Shown one piece after another: positions 56,270 to 64,000 of a stretch of DNA of 64,000 nt (positions are counted from its first letter, which is position 1; each line of letters opens with the position of its first letter). The DNA is taken from NCBI RefSeq assembly GCF_037975235.1, contig NZ_CP150241.1, forward strand, positions 2,294,001 through 2,358,000. Direction: 5' to 3'. The notes beneath the pieces are model-generated. The model did not search any database, was not told where the DNA came from, and saw only the letters and a list, made by a program, of their open reading frames with translations. This DNA comes from Paenibacillus sp. FSL R5-0341. Its GTDB lineage: Bacteria; Bacillota; Bacilli; Paenibacillales; Paenibacillaceae. A program made the position numbers and the translations under genes.

Positions 56270-57646
56270 ATGGCATTTGAAGGATTAACGACCCGATTAC
56301 AGAATGTGTTCAGCAAGCTGCGCGGCAAAGGCAAGGTGTCTGATGAGGATGTAGCCGAGGCTATGCGCGAGGTACGTCTGGCATTGCTCGAAGCGGATGT
56401 AAACTTCAAAGTGGTCAAGGAATTCATCGCCAAGGTGAAAGAGAAGGCTGTTGGCAAAGAAGTGATGGAGAGCTTCACGCCAGGAATGGTCATCATCGAC
56501 ATCGTTAACAAGGAATTGACGGATTTGATGGGCGGAAGCCAGGCGAAATTGGCTAAAGCGAACAAACCGCCTACGGTGCTGATGATGGTTGGTTTGCAGG
56601 GTGCTGGTAAAACAACCACATCTGGTAAACTGGCTAAAATGCTGCAAAAGCAAAACAGCAGACCATTGCTTGTTGCAGGCGATATTTATCGTCCGGCAGC
56701 GATCAAACAGTTGCAAGTACTCGGCGAGCAGATCAAAGCGCCGGTATTCACACTGGGAGATCAGACAAGCCCTGTTGAGATTGCACGTCAAGGTCTTCAA
56801 CATGCCAAAGATAACGGTAATGATTATGTCATTATCGATACAGCTGGACGTCTGCATGTCGATGAAGAGCTGATGGAAGAGCTTCGCCAGATTCACAGCG
56901 TAGTGAATCCGGATGAAGTACTGCTTGTCGTAGACAGTATGACAGGTCAGGATGCGGTTAACGTAGCAGAACACTTTAATCAGCAACTTAATCTGACCGG
57001 GGTTGTCTTGACTAAGCTGGATGGCGACACTCGTGGTGGTGCTGCACTTTCCGTCAAAGCAGTTACGGGTTGTCCAATCAAGTTTGCTTCCCTTGGAGAG
57101 AAACTTGACGCTTTGGAGCCGTTCCACCCGGAACGTATGGCTTCACGGATTCTCGGTATGGGTGATATGTTATCTCTGATTGAGAAAGCTCAATTAAACA
57201 TTGATACCGATAAAGCCAAGGAAATGGAACGGAAGATGCGTAATGCAGAATTCACGTTTGAAGATTTCCTGGAGCAGATGGATCAAGTGAAAAAGCTGGG
57301 ACCAATCGATCAGATCATGGATATGATTCCTGGCATGGGCAAGATGAAACAAGCCAAAGACTTGAAGGTTGATGATAAACAGATGGGCCGGATCGAAGCG
57401 ATCGTCTACTCTATGACGACCGAAGAGAAACGGAACCCGGACATGATCAACCATAGCCGCCGGAAGCGTATTGCTACGGGTAGCGGAACATCTCTGGCTG
57501 AAGTAAATCGTCTGATCAAGCAGTTTGATGAGATGCGCCGCATGATGAAACAGTTCTCGGATATGATGGGACCTAAAGGCGGTAAAAATAAAGCTATGAA
57601 GCAGCTTAAAGGTATGGGTAAAGGAATGAAGTTTCCTTTCCGTTAA
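56270..57646 (+). CDS. ffh: Signal recognition particle protein Ffh
   Basis: A 458-residue SRP54 protein that binds signal peptides and SRP RNA in the cytoplasm. It has an N domain, then a G domain with GLQGAGKTTTSGKLA (about 106-120), DTAGRLHVDEE (about 190) and TKLDGDTRGGA (about 246). The Met-rich M domain (about 300-458, MDQVKKLGPIDQIMDMIPGM) ends in a basic tail. AAGGAGGTGG precedes ATG 56270. rpsP follows after 52 bases. Confidence 0.97.
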   Translation: MAFEGLTTRLQNVFSKLRGKGKVSDEDVAEAMREVRLALLEADVNFKVVKEFIAKVKEKAVGKEVMESFTPGMVIIDIVNKELTDLMGGSQAKLAKANKPPTVLMMVGLQGAGKTTTSGKLAKMLQKQNSRPLLVAGDIYRPAAIKQLQVLGEQIKAPVFTLGDQTSPVEIARQGLQHAKDNGNDYVIIDTAGRLHVDEELMEELRQIHSVVNPDEVLLVVDSMTGQDAVNVAEHFNQQLNLTGVVLTKLDGDTRGGAALSVKAVTGCPIKFASLGEKLDALEPFHPERMASRILGMGDMLSLIEKAQLNIDTDKAKEMERKMRNAEFTFEDFLEQMDQVKKLGPIDQIMDMIPGMGKMKQAKDLKVDDKQMGRIEAIVYSMTTEEKRNPDMINHSRRKRIATGSGTSLAEVNRLIKQFDEMRRMMKQFSDMMGPKGGKNKAMKQLKGMGKGMKFPFR

Positions 57647-57698
57647 TTAAGCGAAGCTAAATCATATACAGATTTCATTGAAGGAGGTGAATTTTCAA

Positions 57699-57971
57699 AT
57701 GGCAGTTCGTATTCGTCTGAAACGTATGGGTGCTCACAAAGCTCCTTTCTACCGCGTAGTGGTATCGGATTCCCGTTCCCCACGTGACGGTCGTTTTATC
57801 GAGGAGATCGGTTACTACAACCCGGTTGAACAACCGGCTGTTGTTAAGATCGATGAAGATAAAGCATTGGCATGGCTTCAAAACGGTGCACAAGCATCTG
57901 ACACTGTCCGCAACTTGCTTAGCAAAGCGGGCGTGATGAAGAAGTTCCACGAGTCTAAATTATCTAAATAA
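57699..57971 (+). CDS. rpsP: 30S ribosomal protein S16
   Basis: A 90-residue ribosomal protein with the typical start [19 protein letters not shown] and YNPVEQPA in the middle. AAGGAGGTGA lies 8 nt before ATG 57699. It is in the ffh-rpsP-khpA-rimM-trmD order common in Firmicutes. Confidence 0.97.
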   Translation: MAVRIRLKRMGAHKAPFYRVVVSDSRSPRDGRFIEEIGYYNPVEQPAVVKIDEDKALAWLQNGAQASDTVRNLLSKAGVMKKFHESKLSK

Positions 57972-57994
57972 AGTGCTGATTCGGAGGGTCATCT

Positions 57995-58225
57995 ATGGAA
58001 GAATTAGTAAGCATAATTGCTAAGGCTTTGGTCGATCATCCGGAAGATGTGACGGTTCGGACGGTTGAGAAAGACCGGCTTGTCGTTTATGAGTTAACTG
58101 TTCATCCTGACGATGTCGGGAAGGTAATTGGTAAACAGGGACGAATCGCAAAATCTCTTCGCACGGTCGTCACATCAGCAGCAGTTAAGATGGATAAACG
58201 GGTTACCGTTGATATCATATCTTAA
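57995..58225 (+). CDS. khpA: KH-domain RNA-binding protein KhpA (YlqC)
   Basis: A 76-residue single type-II KH domain protein with the GxxG loop in VIGKQGRIAKSLRTVV (residues 46-61). KhpA pairs with KhpB and binds RNA broadly, affecting cell elongation in some Gram-positives. It starts 23 bases after rpsP with GGAGGG upstream. A long hairpin and repeat copy C follow. Confidence 0.93.
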   Translation: MEELVSIIAKALVDHPEDVTVRTVEKDRLVVYELTVHPDDVGKVIGKQGRIAKSLRTVVTSAAVKMDKRVTVDIIS

Positions 58226-58231
58226 AGATAT

Positions 58232-58271
58232 ACGAAAGGGGGTTAGGATGCATGTCCTAGCCCCTTTTCGT
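58232..58271 (+). terminator. Terminator-like hairpin after khpA
   Basis: ACGAAAGGGGGTTAGGA pairs with TCCTAGCCCCTTTTCGT (G-U pairs) around TGCATG. The only T-run (TTTT) is within the 3' arm and GCATGCTG follows, so termination is doubtful. Confidence 0.45.
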
Positions 58272-58363
58272 GCATGCTGAACTTAATATGTTGGATTAGA
58301 TATTGAATTAAAATATTTTTGGGTATGAGTGACTTCGTAGCAGTGCAGGGGACGGGATCGATT

Positions 58364-58450
58364 CTAGAGAAGCGTTAGCGTTCGCCTTTATCACCTCATT
58401 TTCACCTTTTAAAGTAAGTTTGAAAAATGAGGGGGTAACAGCGATCGAAA
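58364..58450 (+). repeat. Structured palindromic repeat, copy C (before rimM)
   Basis: The third and most diverged copy. It keeps GAGAAGCG, AGCGTTCGCCTTTATCACC and GTAACAGCGATCG, but the inner stem is CCTCATTTT / AAAATGAGG instead of CCGGATTTT / AAAATCTGG. Both changed positions remain paired. It ends 76 bases before rimM. Confidence 0.72.
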
Positions 58451-58526
58451 GAACGAACCGTCGCCGGAACGATCATACGAGAGTTGAAGTGGCTGTTTAG
58501 TTTGATTTAATTTCGTAGGAGGAAAT

Positions 58527-59039
58527 ATGGCAGAGTTTATGAATGTAGGTAAAATCGTCAATACCCATGGAATTCGTGGCGAGGTAAGAATCATGCCTTT
58601 AACTGATTTCCCGGAAGTGCGTTTCGCGAAAAATGCAGAGTTGTTTTTCTTTACACCAGATAATCATCCAGTCATGGTCAACGTGGAATCTTCACGTTTG
58701 CATAAGAATATGTATATTCTTCGTCTCAAAGAGTATGGCAATATTAATGAAGTCGAGAAGTTTAAAGGCGGCATGGCCAAAGTGTTGAAAGAGAACCTGG
58801 CTGAGCTGGACGAAGGTGAATATTACTTCCATCAAATCGTTGGGTGTTCGGTCATCACCGAAGAGGGTGAAACGCTTGGGACTATCTCTGAAATTTTGAC
58901 TCCTGGTGCTAATGATGTATGGGTTGTCAAAACGCCAGCAGGCAAAGAAGTACTGATTCCCGTTATTGATGATGTAGTACTTGATGTGGACATCGAACAG
59001 CAGCAAGTGAAGATTCACCTGATGGAAGGGCTGCTGTAA
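58527..59039 (+). CDS. rimM: 16S rRNA processing protein RimM
   Basis: A 170-residue 30S assembly factor that binds S19. The N-terminal barrel has [19 protein letters not shown], the C-terminal PRC-barrel has GANDVWVV...[19 protein letters not shown] lies 6 nt before ATG 58527. trmD starts one base after its stop. Confidence 0.95.
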   Translation: MAEFMNVGKIVNTHGIRGEVRIMPLTDFPEVRFAKNAELFFFTPDNHPVMVNVESSRLHKNMYILRLKEYGNINEVEKFKGGMAKVLKENLAELDEGEYYFHQIVGCSVITEEGETLGTISEILTPGANDVWVVKTPAGKEVLIPVIDDVVLDVDIEQQQVKIHLMEGLL

Positions 59040-59040
59040 C

Positions 59041-59808
59041 ATGAAAGTGGATGTATTAACACTATTCCCGGAGATGTTTGACGGCGTATTCGGAGCAAGT
59101 ATTCTGGGTAAAGCCCAAACGAAGGGCCTGGTATCCCTCGGTGCAACCAACTTCCGTAATTATGCGACCAATAAACACAATACGGTTGATGATGCTCCTT
59201 ACGGTGGAGGTGGAGGCATGGTGCTGAAACCAGATCCGATCTTTGCTGCTGTTGAAGATGTGCTGGAGCAACGCGGAGAAGCCGGGGCAACCATGAAAGC
59301 TCCACGTATCATTTTAATGTGTCCGCAAGGTGAGACGTTTACACAGAAAAAAGCAGAAGAACTTGTACAGGAAGATCATCTGATTTTTATATGCGGACAT
59401 TATGAAGGTTACGATGAGCGAATCCGCGAATTTCTCGTGACGGATGAACTATCCATTGGTGATTACGTACTCACGGGTGGGGAGTTGCCTGCTATGGTTG
59501 CGATTGACAGCATCGTACGTCTTATCCCCGGTGTGCTTGGCAATGAGACAAGCGCAGTAACCGATTCATTCAGCACCGGACTCCTGGAATATCCACATTA
59601 CACACGTCCACCCGAGTTTAGGGGCATGAAAGTACCGGATATGCTGTTGTCAGGACATCACCTGAACATTGAGGCGTGGCGTAGAGAACAGTCTTTGCTT
59701 CGTACGTTAGAGCGTAGACCAGAGATGTTGGAAACGGCCGATTTGACGGACAAAGAGCGAATTTGGTTGAAAAAGATACGCTCAAACCGTGATAATAACA
59801 CAGAGTAA
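59041..59808 (+). CDS. trmD: tRNA (guanine37-N1)-methyltransferase
   Basis: A 255-residue SPOUT methyltransferase that makes m1G37 in tRNA, preventing frameshifts. It begins [13 protein letters not shown], has the knotted SAM site in [14 protein letters not shown] and [12 protein letters not shown], and the C-terminal helical domain. The start follows rimM by one base. A strong terminator ends the unit; rplS, usually next, is 3.3 kb away. Confidence 0.96.
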   Translation: MKVDVLTLFPEMFDGVFGASILGKAQTKGLVSLGATNFRNYATNKHNTVDDAPYGGGGGMVLKPDPIFAAVEDVLEQRGEAGATMKAPRIILMCPQGETFTQKKAEELVQEDHLIFICGHYEGYDERIREFLVTDELSIGDYVLTGGELPAMVAIDSIVRLIPGVLGNETSAVTDSFSTGLLEYPHYTRPPEFRGMKVPDMLLSGHHLNIEAWRREQSLLRTLERRPEMLETADLTDKERIWLKKIRSNRDNNTE

Positions 59809-59856
59809 ATAAATGCATCCTTTAAACACGTAAATATATCTTTTTATAGCGTTCGA

Positions 59857-59894
59857 AAAGCTAACCTTGATACCAAGGTTAGCTTTTTTTTTAT
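59857..59894 (+). terminator. Terminator after trmD
   Basis: A perfect 13-bp stem (AAAGCTAACCTTG / CAAGGTTAGCTTT) with loop ATAC, followed by TTTTTTATTT. Confidence 0.93.
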
Positions 59895-59997
59895 TTAAAT
59901 TGTATGAAGAAAGCTGGATTTCGATTGGTCTATCCTATAAAATGGAGATATATTTTAAAACTAAGTTTCATTAAGTGAAACAAGAGGCGGTGTATGA

Positions 59998-60372
59998 ATG
60001 ACTTACAATATTATTGGTCTTGATCATATTCAGCTCGCAGCACCAGAAGGTTGTGAGGCAGAGGCGCGTCATTTTTTCAATAATGTATTGGGATGGACGG
60101 AGATCGCTAAACCTGAATCTCTAAGAAAACGGGGTGGTGTATGGTTTGAGTGTGGCAGACACCAAGTGCATATTGGCGTACAAAAAGATTTCATTCCCGC
60201 TAAAAAAGCTCATCCGGCATTTCATGTACAACATTTGGATCAGTTGCGTGATCATCTGAATGATAACCATATTCATATTGTCGATGACGAAGCAAGGGTA
60301 GATGAAGGTGTACGACGATTCTATATAAATGATCCTTTTGGCAATCGTCTTGAGTTCTTAGAGTGGGTATGA
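59998..60372 (+). CDS. VOC-family (glyoxalase/bleomycin-resistance fold) protein
   Basis: A 124-residue vicinal-oxygen-chelate protein with one paired beta-alpha-beta-beta-beta module. Potential metal ligands are the His of LDHIQLA, the His residues of RHQVHIGV and FHVQH, and the Glu of GNRLEFLEW. The C-terminal FYINDPFGNRLEF is the usual family signature. Substrate unknown; glyoxalase, dioxygenase or drug-binding roles are all possible. AGAGGCGG precedes ATG 59998. It is the first of three accessory genes between trmD and rplS. Confidence 0.85.
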   Translation: MTYNIIGLDHIQLAAPEGCEAEARHFFNNVLGWTEIAKPESLRKRGGVWFECGRHQVHIGVQKDFIPAKKAHPAFHVQHLDQLRDHLNDNHIHIVDDEARVDEGVRRFYINDPFGNRLEFLEWV

Positions 60373-60528
60373 ATCATTCGTTTAAATCGGTTATTGTTGA
60401 CATGAGCACTTTCTTGCAGGTTTGAACATTTTTGCATGACCACATAATAGGGTTGTAAAAATAAGGGGTTTTCTTTATGGTGAACTCAGCTGGATTTGAA
60501 TAATAACGATACGCTGAGGAGGAAGGTT

Positions 60529-61770
60529 ATGAATCATCAGCCTTATGAAATCGCCAGAGTAGATATTAGCCAAGCCGGAGAACGCTGCAAAATGCTTTTG
60601 GGAGATCTAAATGGGGACGGCAGACTTGAGATGTTGCTTGTACAGGCAGATGGAGGAATAGACGATCGGTATGTTCCACATCAGGTCTGTTGCTTGACTG
60701 CGTTTGATCTGGAAGGAACATTACTATGGCAGGTGGGGACTCCCGATCCGAACGCAGGCGGTCCGGGCTCGGACTATCCCGCTCAGATCGCAGACTGGGA
60801 TGGGGATGGAAATAATGAAGTATTGTGTGTCATGGACAAACAATTTCTCGTGTTGAATGGTGAGACTGGAGAGATCAAAGAAACACATGATCTGCCAGGT
60901 GATGAAGCACATGATTGCATTATTCTCGCCAACCTGACGGGTAACCAGCAGAAAATGGACATTATACTGAAAGACCGTTATAAGACGTTATGGGCACTCG
61001 ACCATGAATTCAATTTGTTATGGAAGCATGAAGGGAATCCAGGGCATTTTCCATGGGTATATGATATTGATGGAGACGGTAAGGATGAAGTGATGGCCGG
61101 ATATGACATGCTGGATCATGATGGGACGTTGTTATGGTCTTGTCAGAATCTTGATGATCATGCCGACTGTATATGGTTTGGAGATGTTGACGGTGATGGG
61201 CAAGTCGAGGTTGTTATTGGTGGCAGTGTCACGGTCATGATGGACCACTACGGTAATGAGAAATGGCGTTATGAAGATTCGATTGAATCACAGCATATTG
61301 CGCTGGGCCATTTTTGTACTGGAATGGAAGGTTTACAGGTTGCAGGCTTGGACCGGATTGTGCGGGGGGATGAGAATGGTAAGGATGGAATGTTCATGCT
61401 GGACAGCAAAGGGAAAGAAATATGGAAAGAAAATCGCACGACTCGTGGATGGTTAACGATTATAGAGCCTGTATGTAACTGGGATGAAGGCGGACTCGAT
61501 TATATTTTGGCATATCGCCGAGGTGGAGATGTATTGCCTGCTTTGGTGGATGGAAATATGAAAACGGTTACTGAATTCCCGAAAGAGGGATATGTGGTAC
61601 ATGCAGACCTGGTTCAGACGGGGAAAGAACAGATCATCATCTATGACGCACGGGAAGCAGTGGTGTATGCCAGCTCTCCGATGACATTATCACTTGCTGA
61701 TGCAAAAAGAGCCAAGCCACAGCTTAAAAGGCTGTATAGCTCGACTCTGTATCCCGGGGGTGAAGTTTAA
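60529..61770 (+). CDS. FG-GAP/VCBS-type beta-propeller protein, rhamnogalacturonan-lyase-like, cytoplasmic
   Basis: A 413-residue protein built of propeller-like repeats. Calcium-binding-type loops recur: GDLNGDGRLE (residues 25-34), ADWDGDGNNE, YDIDGDGKDE and GDVDGDGQVE. Each is followed by a WxxGxPG or DHDGTLLW type strand. The pattern resembles the propeller of family 11 rhamnogalacturonan lyases, but the protein is shorter and has no signal peptide. No catalytic residue can be assigned, so it could be a binding protein or an intracellular enzyme. GAGGAGGAAGG lies directly before ATG 60529. A possible promoter is TTGAAC-17-TAATAG at 60422-60450. Its stop is 9 bases from the end of the convergent deacetylase gene. 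Confidence 0.7.
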   Translation: MNHQPYEIARVDISQAGERCKMLLGDLNGDGRLEMLLVQADGGIDDRYVPHQVCCLTAFDLEGTLLWQVGTPDPNAGGPGSDYPAQIADWDGDGNNEVLCVMDKQFLVLNGETGEIKETHDLPGDEAHDCIILANLTGNQQKMDIILKDRYKTLWALDHEFNLLWKHEGNPGHFPWVYDIDGDGKDEVMAGYDMLDHDGTLLWSCQNLDDHADCIWFGDVDGDGQVEVVIGGSVTVMMDHYGNEKWRYEDSIESQHIALGHFCTGMEGLQVAGLDRIVRGDENGKDGMFMLDSKGKEIWKENRTTRGWLTIIEPVCNWDEGGLDYILAYRRGGDVLPALVDGNMKTVTEFPKEGYVVHADLVQTGKEQIIIYDAREAVVYASSPMTLSLADAKRAKPQLKRLYSSTLYPGGEV

Positions 61771-61779
61771 ATCTAGGTT

Positions 61780-62745
61780 TCATTGGTCATTCTGCGATGC
61801 AGCGAATCCGTTCTGCGGACTGGATTCGGGCTGAAGCAAGGATGCCAGGTCAGTACCTGTCGTGACCGTCAAGCGAGGTAGCTTCATGGGATGATCTCCT
61901 GGATGCACAAATCCAGACTTTACGGTCAAGGCCATACGATATCCATGTTGTTGTAACTTGTAGATCATCTGTGTACTGGTATAGCCAAAAGGATAGGCCA
62001 GATAAGGTGTGTCTATTCCGGTTTGCTTCATTTGCTGGATATCATCATCCAGAAGACGGGTGTCCAGACCGACGGGTACACTGTTACCACAGCGCATAAA
62101 TCCCTTGTGATGCAGGTTATAGGTATGGCTGTTGAATTCAAATACGTCAGTTGCCGCCTGCATCTCTGGCTTGGAGATGAAGCTGTTAATGGCAGGATCA
62201 AATACCGAAGGTTGCTCCTGAATTTTACTGCCTATGACAAACAATGAGGCGTGGAAATTATATTTTTGAAGCACAGGGTAAGCTAACGTATAATTGTTCT
62301 GGTATCCATCATCAAAGGTAATTACAATGGACTTTTGTGGTAGGGAGATCTTTCCGTTGACATATTGTTCAAGCTGATCCAGTGTAATCGTACGGTAGCC
62401 TTCATCATGCAGGTATTTCATATTTTGCTCGAAATCCTCCAAATTAATGATGGATTTATTACCTGTTTCGTGATTGTTCAGTTTGGGCTCTATGTAATGA
62501 TACATCAGTACAGGCACTTCTGTAGCGGTACCATGTTCAATCTTGAAGGTAGAACGATCCAGCGTAGATTGGCTAGAGAAGTCAGTGTGTGATAGCTGGA
62601 ATGCTTTGCCTTTGACCATATCCCAGGAGGTACAGGCTTTGTGTGACATGGCATTCGTAGGATGAGTTACGGCATATGCATATAGTGTAATGGAGCATGT
62701 GAGTATGGCGAGTACAGCAAGCGTGATCTTTTTCCAATATTTCAT
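61780..62745 (-). CDS. Polysaccharide deacetylase family protein, membrane-anchored or secreted
   Basis: A 321-residue NodB-domain protein. An N-terminal hydrophobic segment (residues 7-26) serves as signal or anchor. The domain starts at VPVLMYHYIEP, with the catalytic pair of Asp in TFDDGYQN (143-150), metal-binding His in FNSHTYNLHH, and YPFGY. The MYHYIEP start and overall layout match the PgaB/IcaB or YadE-like group that deacetylates N-acetylglucosamine polymers at the cell surface. The actual substrate (peptidoglycan, PNAG or chitin) is not shown. GGAG lies 13 nt before ATG 62745, a long spacing. It points against its neighbours. Confidence 0.87.
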   Translation of the reverse strand: MKYWKKITLAVLAILTCSITLYAYAVTHPTNAMSHKACTSWDMVKGKAFQLSHTDFSSQSTLDRSTFKIEHGTATEVPVLMYHYIEPKLNNHETGNKSIINLEDFEQNMKYLHDEGYRTITLDQLEQYVNGKISLPQKSIVITFDDGYQNNYTLAYPVLQKYNFHASLFVIGSKIQEQPSVFDPAINSFISKPEMQAATDVFEFNSHTYNLHHKGFMRCGNSVPVGLDTRLLDDDIQQMKQTGIDTPYLAYPFGYTSTQMIYKLQQHGYRMALTVKSGFVHPGDHPMKLPRLTVTTGTDLASLLQPESSPQNGFAASQNDQ

Positions 62746-62962
62746 GAGTCTTTGGGTTCTCCTTTGAAGTGGTCATTAAGTTATATCATAGACGATATTT
62801 CTGTACGGGAGGTTACATTATTTTTTCCTGAATCAGGTTGACATGCTGAAGAGAGTGTTTATAAATTGCCATGTGGGAGAATGTATTTTAGAATGATGTC
62901 TATATGTGATGGATGAGTTTCAAAGCGGCAGATTGAACAATAGGCATTTTGTTTAATTTGTC

Positions 62963-62991
62963 TTGTGTTTTGATATGCTGCGTGATACAAT
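62963..62991 (+). promoter_or_regulatory. Promoter of rplS
   Basis: TTGTGT (62963-62968), 17-bp spacer, TACAAT (62986-62991). It gives a leader of about 95 nt, as expected if rplS is separated from trmD. Confidence 0.6.
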
Positions 62992-62997
62992 AAGTCT

Positions 62998-63093
62998 GTT
63001 ATGTGGAATACGGCGGTCCTCTATGGATAATGAAGGAGACAAGGTGATCTCTGGAAGAAGTATGAACGCCTGTACGGAAGGAGGGAGTCATAG
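62998..63093 (+). ncRNA. Candidate L19 leader (autoregulatory 5' UTR of rplS)
   Basis: The rplS leader is of the size of the Firmicute L19 leader RNA, with local pairing such as GTCCTC with GAAGGAGAC. I cannot confirm the consensus structure by eye, so this rests mostly on position and family knowledge. Confidence 0.35.
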
Positions 63094-63435
63094 ATGAATA
63101 TCGTTCAAGCGATTACACAAGAACAACTTCGTAAGGATATTCCGAGTTTTCGTCCTGGTGACACTTTGAAAGTGCACGTTAAGGTAATCGAGGGAACTCG
63201 TGAGCGTATCCAATTGTTCGAAGGTGTTGTGATTAAACGCCGTGGTGGTGGAATCAGTGAGACTTTTACAGTTCGTAAAATTTCTTACGGTGTAGGTGTG
63301 GAAAGAGCTTTCCCGCTTCATTCCCCTAAAATCGATAGAATCGAAGTGGCTCGCCGTGGTAAAGTGCGTCGTGCGAAGCTTTATTATCTTCGTGAACTAC
63401 GCGGTAAAGCAGCGAGAATTAAAGAAATTCGTTAA
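63094..63435 (+). CDS. rplS: 50S ribosomal protein L19
   Basis: A 113-residue ribosomal protein located at the 30S-50S interface. It has [19 protein letters not shown] at residues 15-33, [15 protein letters not shown] next, and the basic end [30 protein letters not shown] precedes ATG 63094. It normally follows trmD but here has its own promoter and terminator. Confidence 0.97.
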   Translation: MNIVQAITQEQLRKDIPSFRPGDTLKVHVKVIEGTRERIQLFEGVVIKRRGGGISETFTVRKISYGVGVERAFPLHSPKIDRIEVARRGKVRRAKLYYLRELRGKAARIKEIR

Positions 63436-63451
63436 TATAACGGATACCGGG

Positions 63452-63484
63452 AAGGGCTTGGAGACAAGCCCTTTTCGTTTTTGT
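63452..63484 (+). terminator. Terminator after rplS
   Basis: A perfect 9-bp stem (AAGGGCTTG / CAAGCCCTT) with loop GAGA, followed by TTCGTTTTT. Confidence 0.88.
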
Positions 63485-63586
63485 CCGGGAAAAGTTGAAC
63501 CGGAGGTACACTTCCGAGTAAAATGGTATGGCAACACATGCAGGGAATAGTCCGGGAGGCTTGTAAAATCAGTTATTGAAGTGTGT

Positions 63587-63622
63587 GTTCAAAAGACCGG
63601 TTTCAGTACCGACTTTTTGAAC
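63587..63622. repeat. Palindromic element between rplS and lepB
   Basis: GTTCAAAA at 63587 pairs with TTTTGAAC at 63615, with an inner CCGGT / TACCG pairing around TTCA. No T-run follows. It could be a degraded terminator, an operator or a small repeat; only one copy is evident here. Confidence 0.45.
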
Positions 63623-63796
63623 AACCTCTTGAAGGCATTTGAATTGTGGATTAAATGTACTGTAATGCTTGGTGTAAGATTACATAACTGATGTGAATAT
63701 GATGTATCCATTCCATGAGTGATTGGTTGGAATGATGCAGAATGCTGGATGTGTGTACTGCTATAAACATGTACTGTGAAGAGAGGAAGATCTTGA

Positions 63797-64000
63797 ATGG
63801 AACAAGAAGTTCAACATGACCGGGGAAATCCTGCCGAAGAGAAAGACAGTCGATCCAAAAAAGCTAAAAATGAAATTGTTGAATGGCTCAAAGCCATCGT
63901 TATCGCATTAGTTCTCGTCATTCTGATTCGGTGGTTGCTCTTCAAACCGTTTGTTGTGGACGGACCGTCCATGCAGCCGAACTTTGAAACGGGTGAACGG
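63797..64000 (+). CDS. lepB: Signal peptidase I, truncated by the window edge
   Basis: The first 68 residues of a type I signal peptidase. An acidic-basic N-terminal stretch (residues 1-27) is followed by one transmembrane helix (about 29-47, WLKAIVIALVLVILIRWLL). KPFVVDGPSMQP carries the nucleophile Ser of the Ser-Lys dyad. The enzyme removes signal peptides from exported proteins, such as the GH74 xyloglucanase encoded here. AGAGAGGAAGA precedes ATG 63797. The rest, including the catalytic Lys, lies outside. Confidence 0.9.
   Translation, partial: MEQEVQHDRGNPAEEKDSRSKKAKNEIVEWLKAIVIALVLVILIRWLLFKPFVVDGPSMQPNFETGER

Larger units (their letters stand above)
58226..58526 (+). other. Intergenic region between khpA and rimM
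   Basis: A 301-bp stretch containing a hairpin directly after khpA and repeat copy C. The ylqD gene found here in B. subtilis is absent. No promoter stands out. Confidence 0.6.
62746..63093. other. Divergent promoter region between the deacetylase gene and rplS
   Basis: A 348-bp stretch without a gene. It holds the rplS promoter and an rplS leader of about 95 nt. The deacetylase promoter could not be assigned. Confidence 0.6.
63436..63796 (+). other. Intergenic region between rplS and lepB
   Basis: A 361-bp stretch with the rplS terminator and a palindrome at 63587-63622. No gene is seen. Confidence 0.6.

Overview
The window looks like chromosomal DNA of a Paenibacillus, probably from the xylan- and pectin-degrading soil group around P. 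amylolyticus or P. pabuli. This is an inference from gene content and order. The pointers are a Firmicute fatty-acid, SRP and ribosomal operon controlled by FapR, strong AAGGAGG ribosome binding sites, many GTG and TTG starts, YesN/YesM-type two-component systems beside sugar ABC transporters, a GH74 xyloglucanase with X2 and CBM3 modules, and moderate GC. I found no rRNA, tRNA, CRISPR array, intact insertion sequence or prophage.

Layout. From 1 to 7.8 kb there is the end of an MMPL transporter gene, a LipC-like SGNH esterase, an aminoglycoside-phosphotransferase-fold kinase, a TPR membrane protein, and a chromosomal Tet(M)/EF-G-type ribosomal protection GTPase with an unusual hairpin leader. 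From 6.9 to 32.6 kb lies a plant-polysaccharide region. It holds an AraC regulator divergent from uxaB-uxaA (galacturonate branch), a WYL regulator with an AlkZ-like protein, a GH42 beta-galactosidase divergent from its AraC regulator, two acetyl esterases, an SMP-30 lactonase, a secreted GH74 xyloglucanase, a YesN/YesM two-component system, a sugar ABC importer without its ATPase, and a GH2 beta-galactosidase. Catabolite-response (cre) motifs lie upstream of several of these units. A likely flow is extracellular cutting and deacetylation, import of oligosaccharides, and trimming by cytoplasmic beta-galactosidases.

From 32.7 to 34.0 kb there are three small genes of unknown function. From 34.3 to 42.4 kb comes rsmD-coaD, a convergent ylbJ, sepM/ylbL, tmcAL (ylbM) containing a very GC-rich patch, an accessory flavohaemoglobin gene (hmp) with a class II Fnr-type promoter, and yceD-rpmF. 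From 42.5 to 59.8 kb runs the core operon region fapR-plsX-fabH-fabD-fabG-acpP-fabF-rnc-smc-ftsY-(trhA)-ylxM-ffh-rpsP-khpA-rimM-trmD. From 59.9 to 64 kb, three accessory genes (VOC protein, FG-GAP propeller protein, polysaccharide deacetylase) separate trmD from rplS, and lepB begins at the right edge.

The strongest unexplained signal is a repeated, imperfectly palindromic element of about 87 bp. It occurs three times, always in the same orientation, inside the core operon region: before fabG, before smc and before rimM. Compensatory base changes in its stem suggest selection for the folded form.
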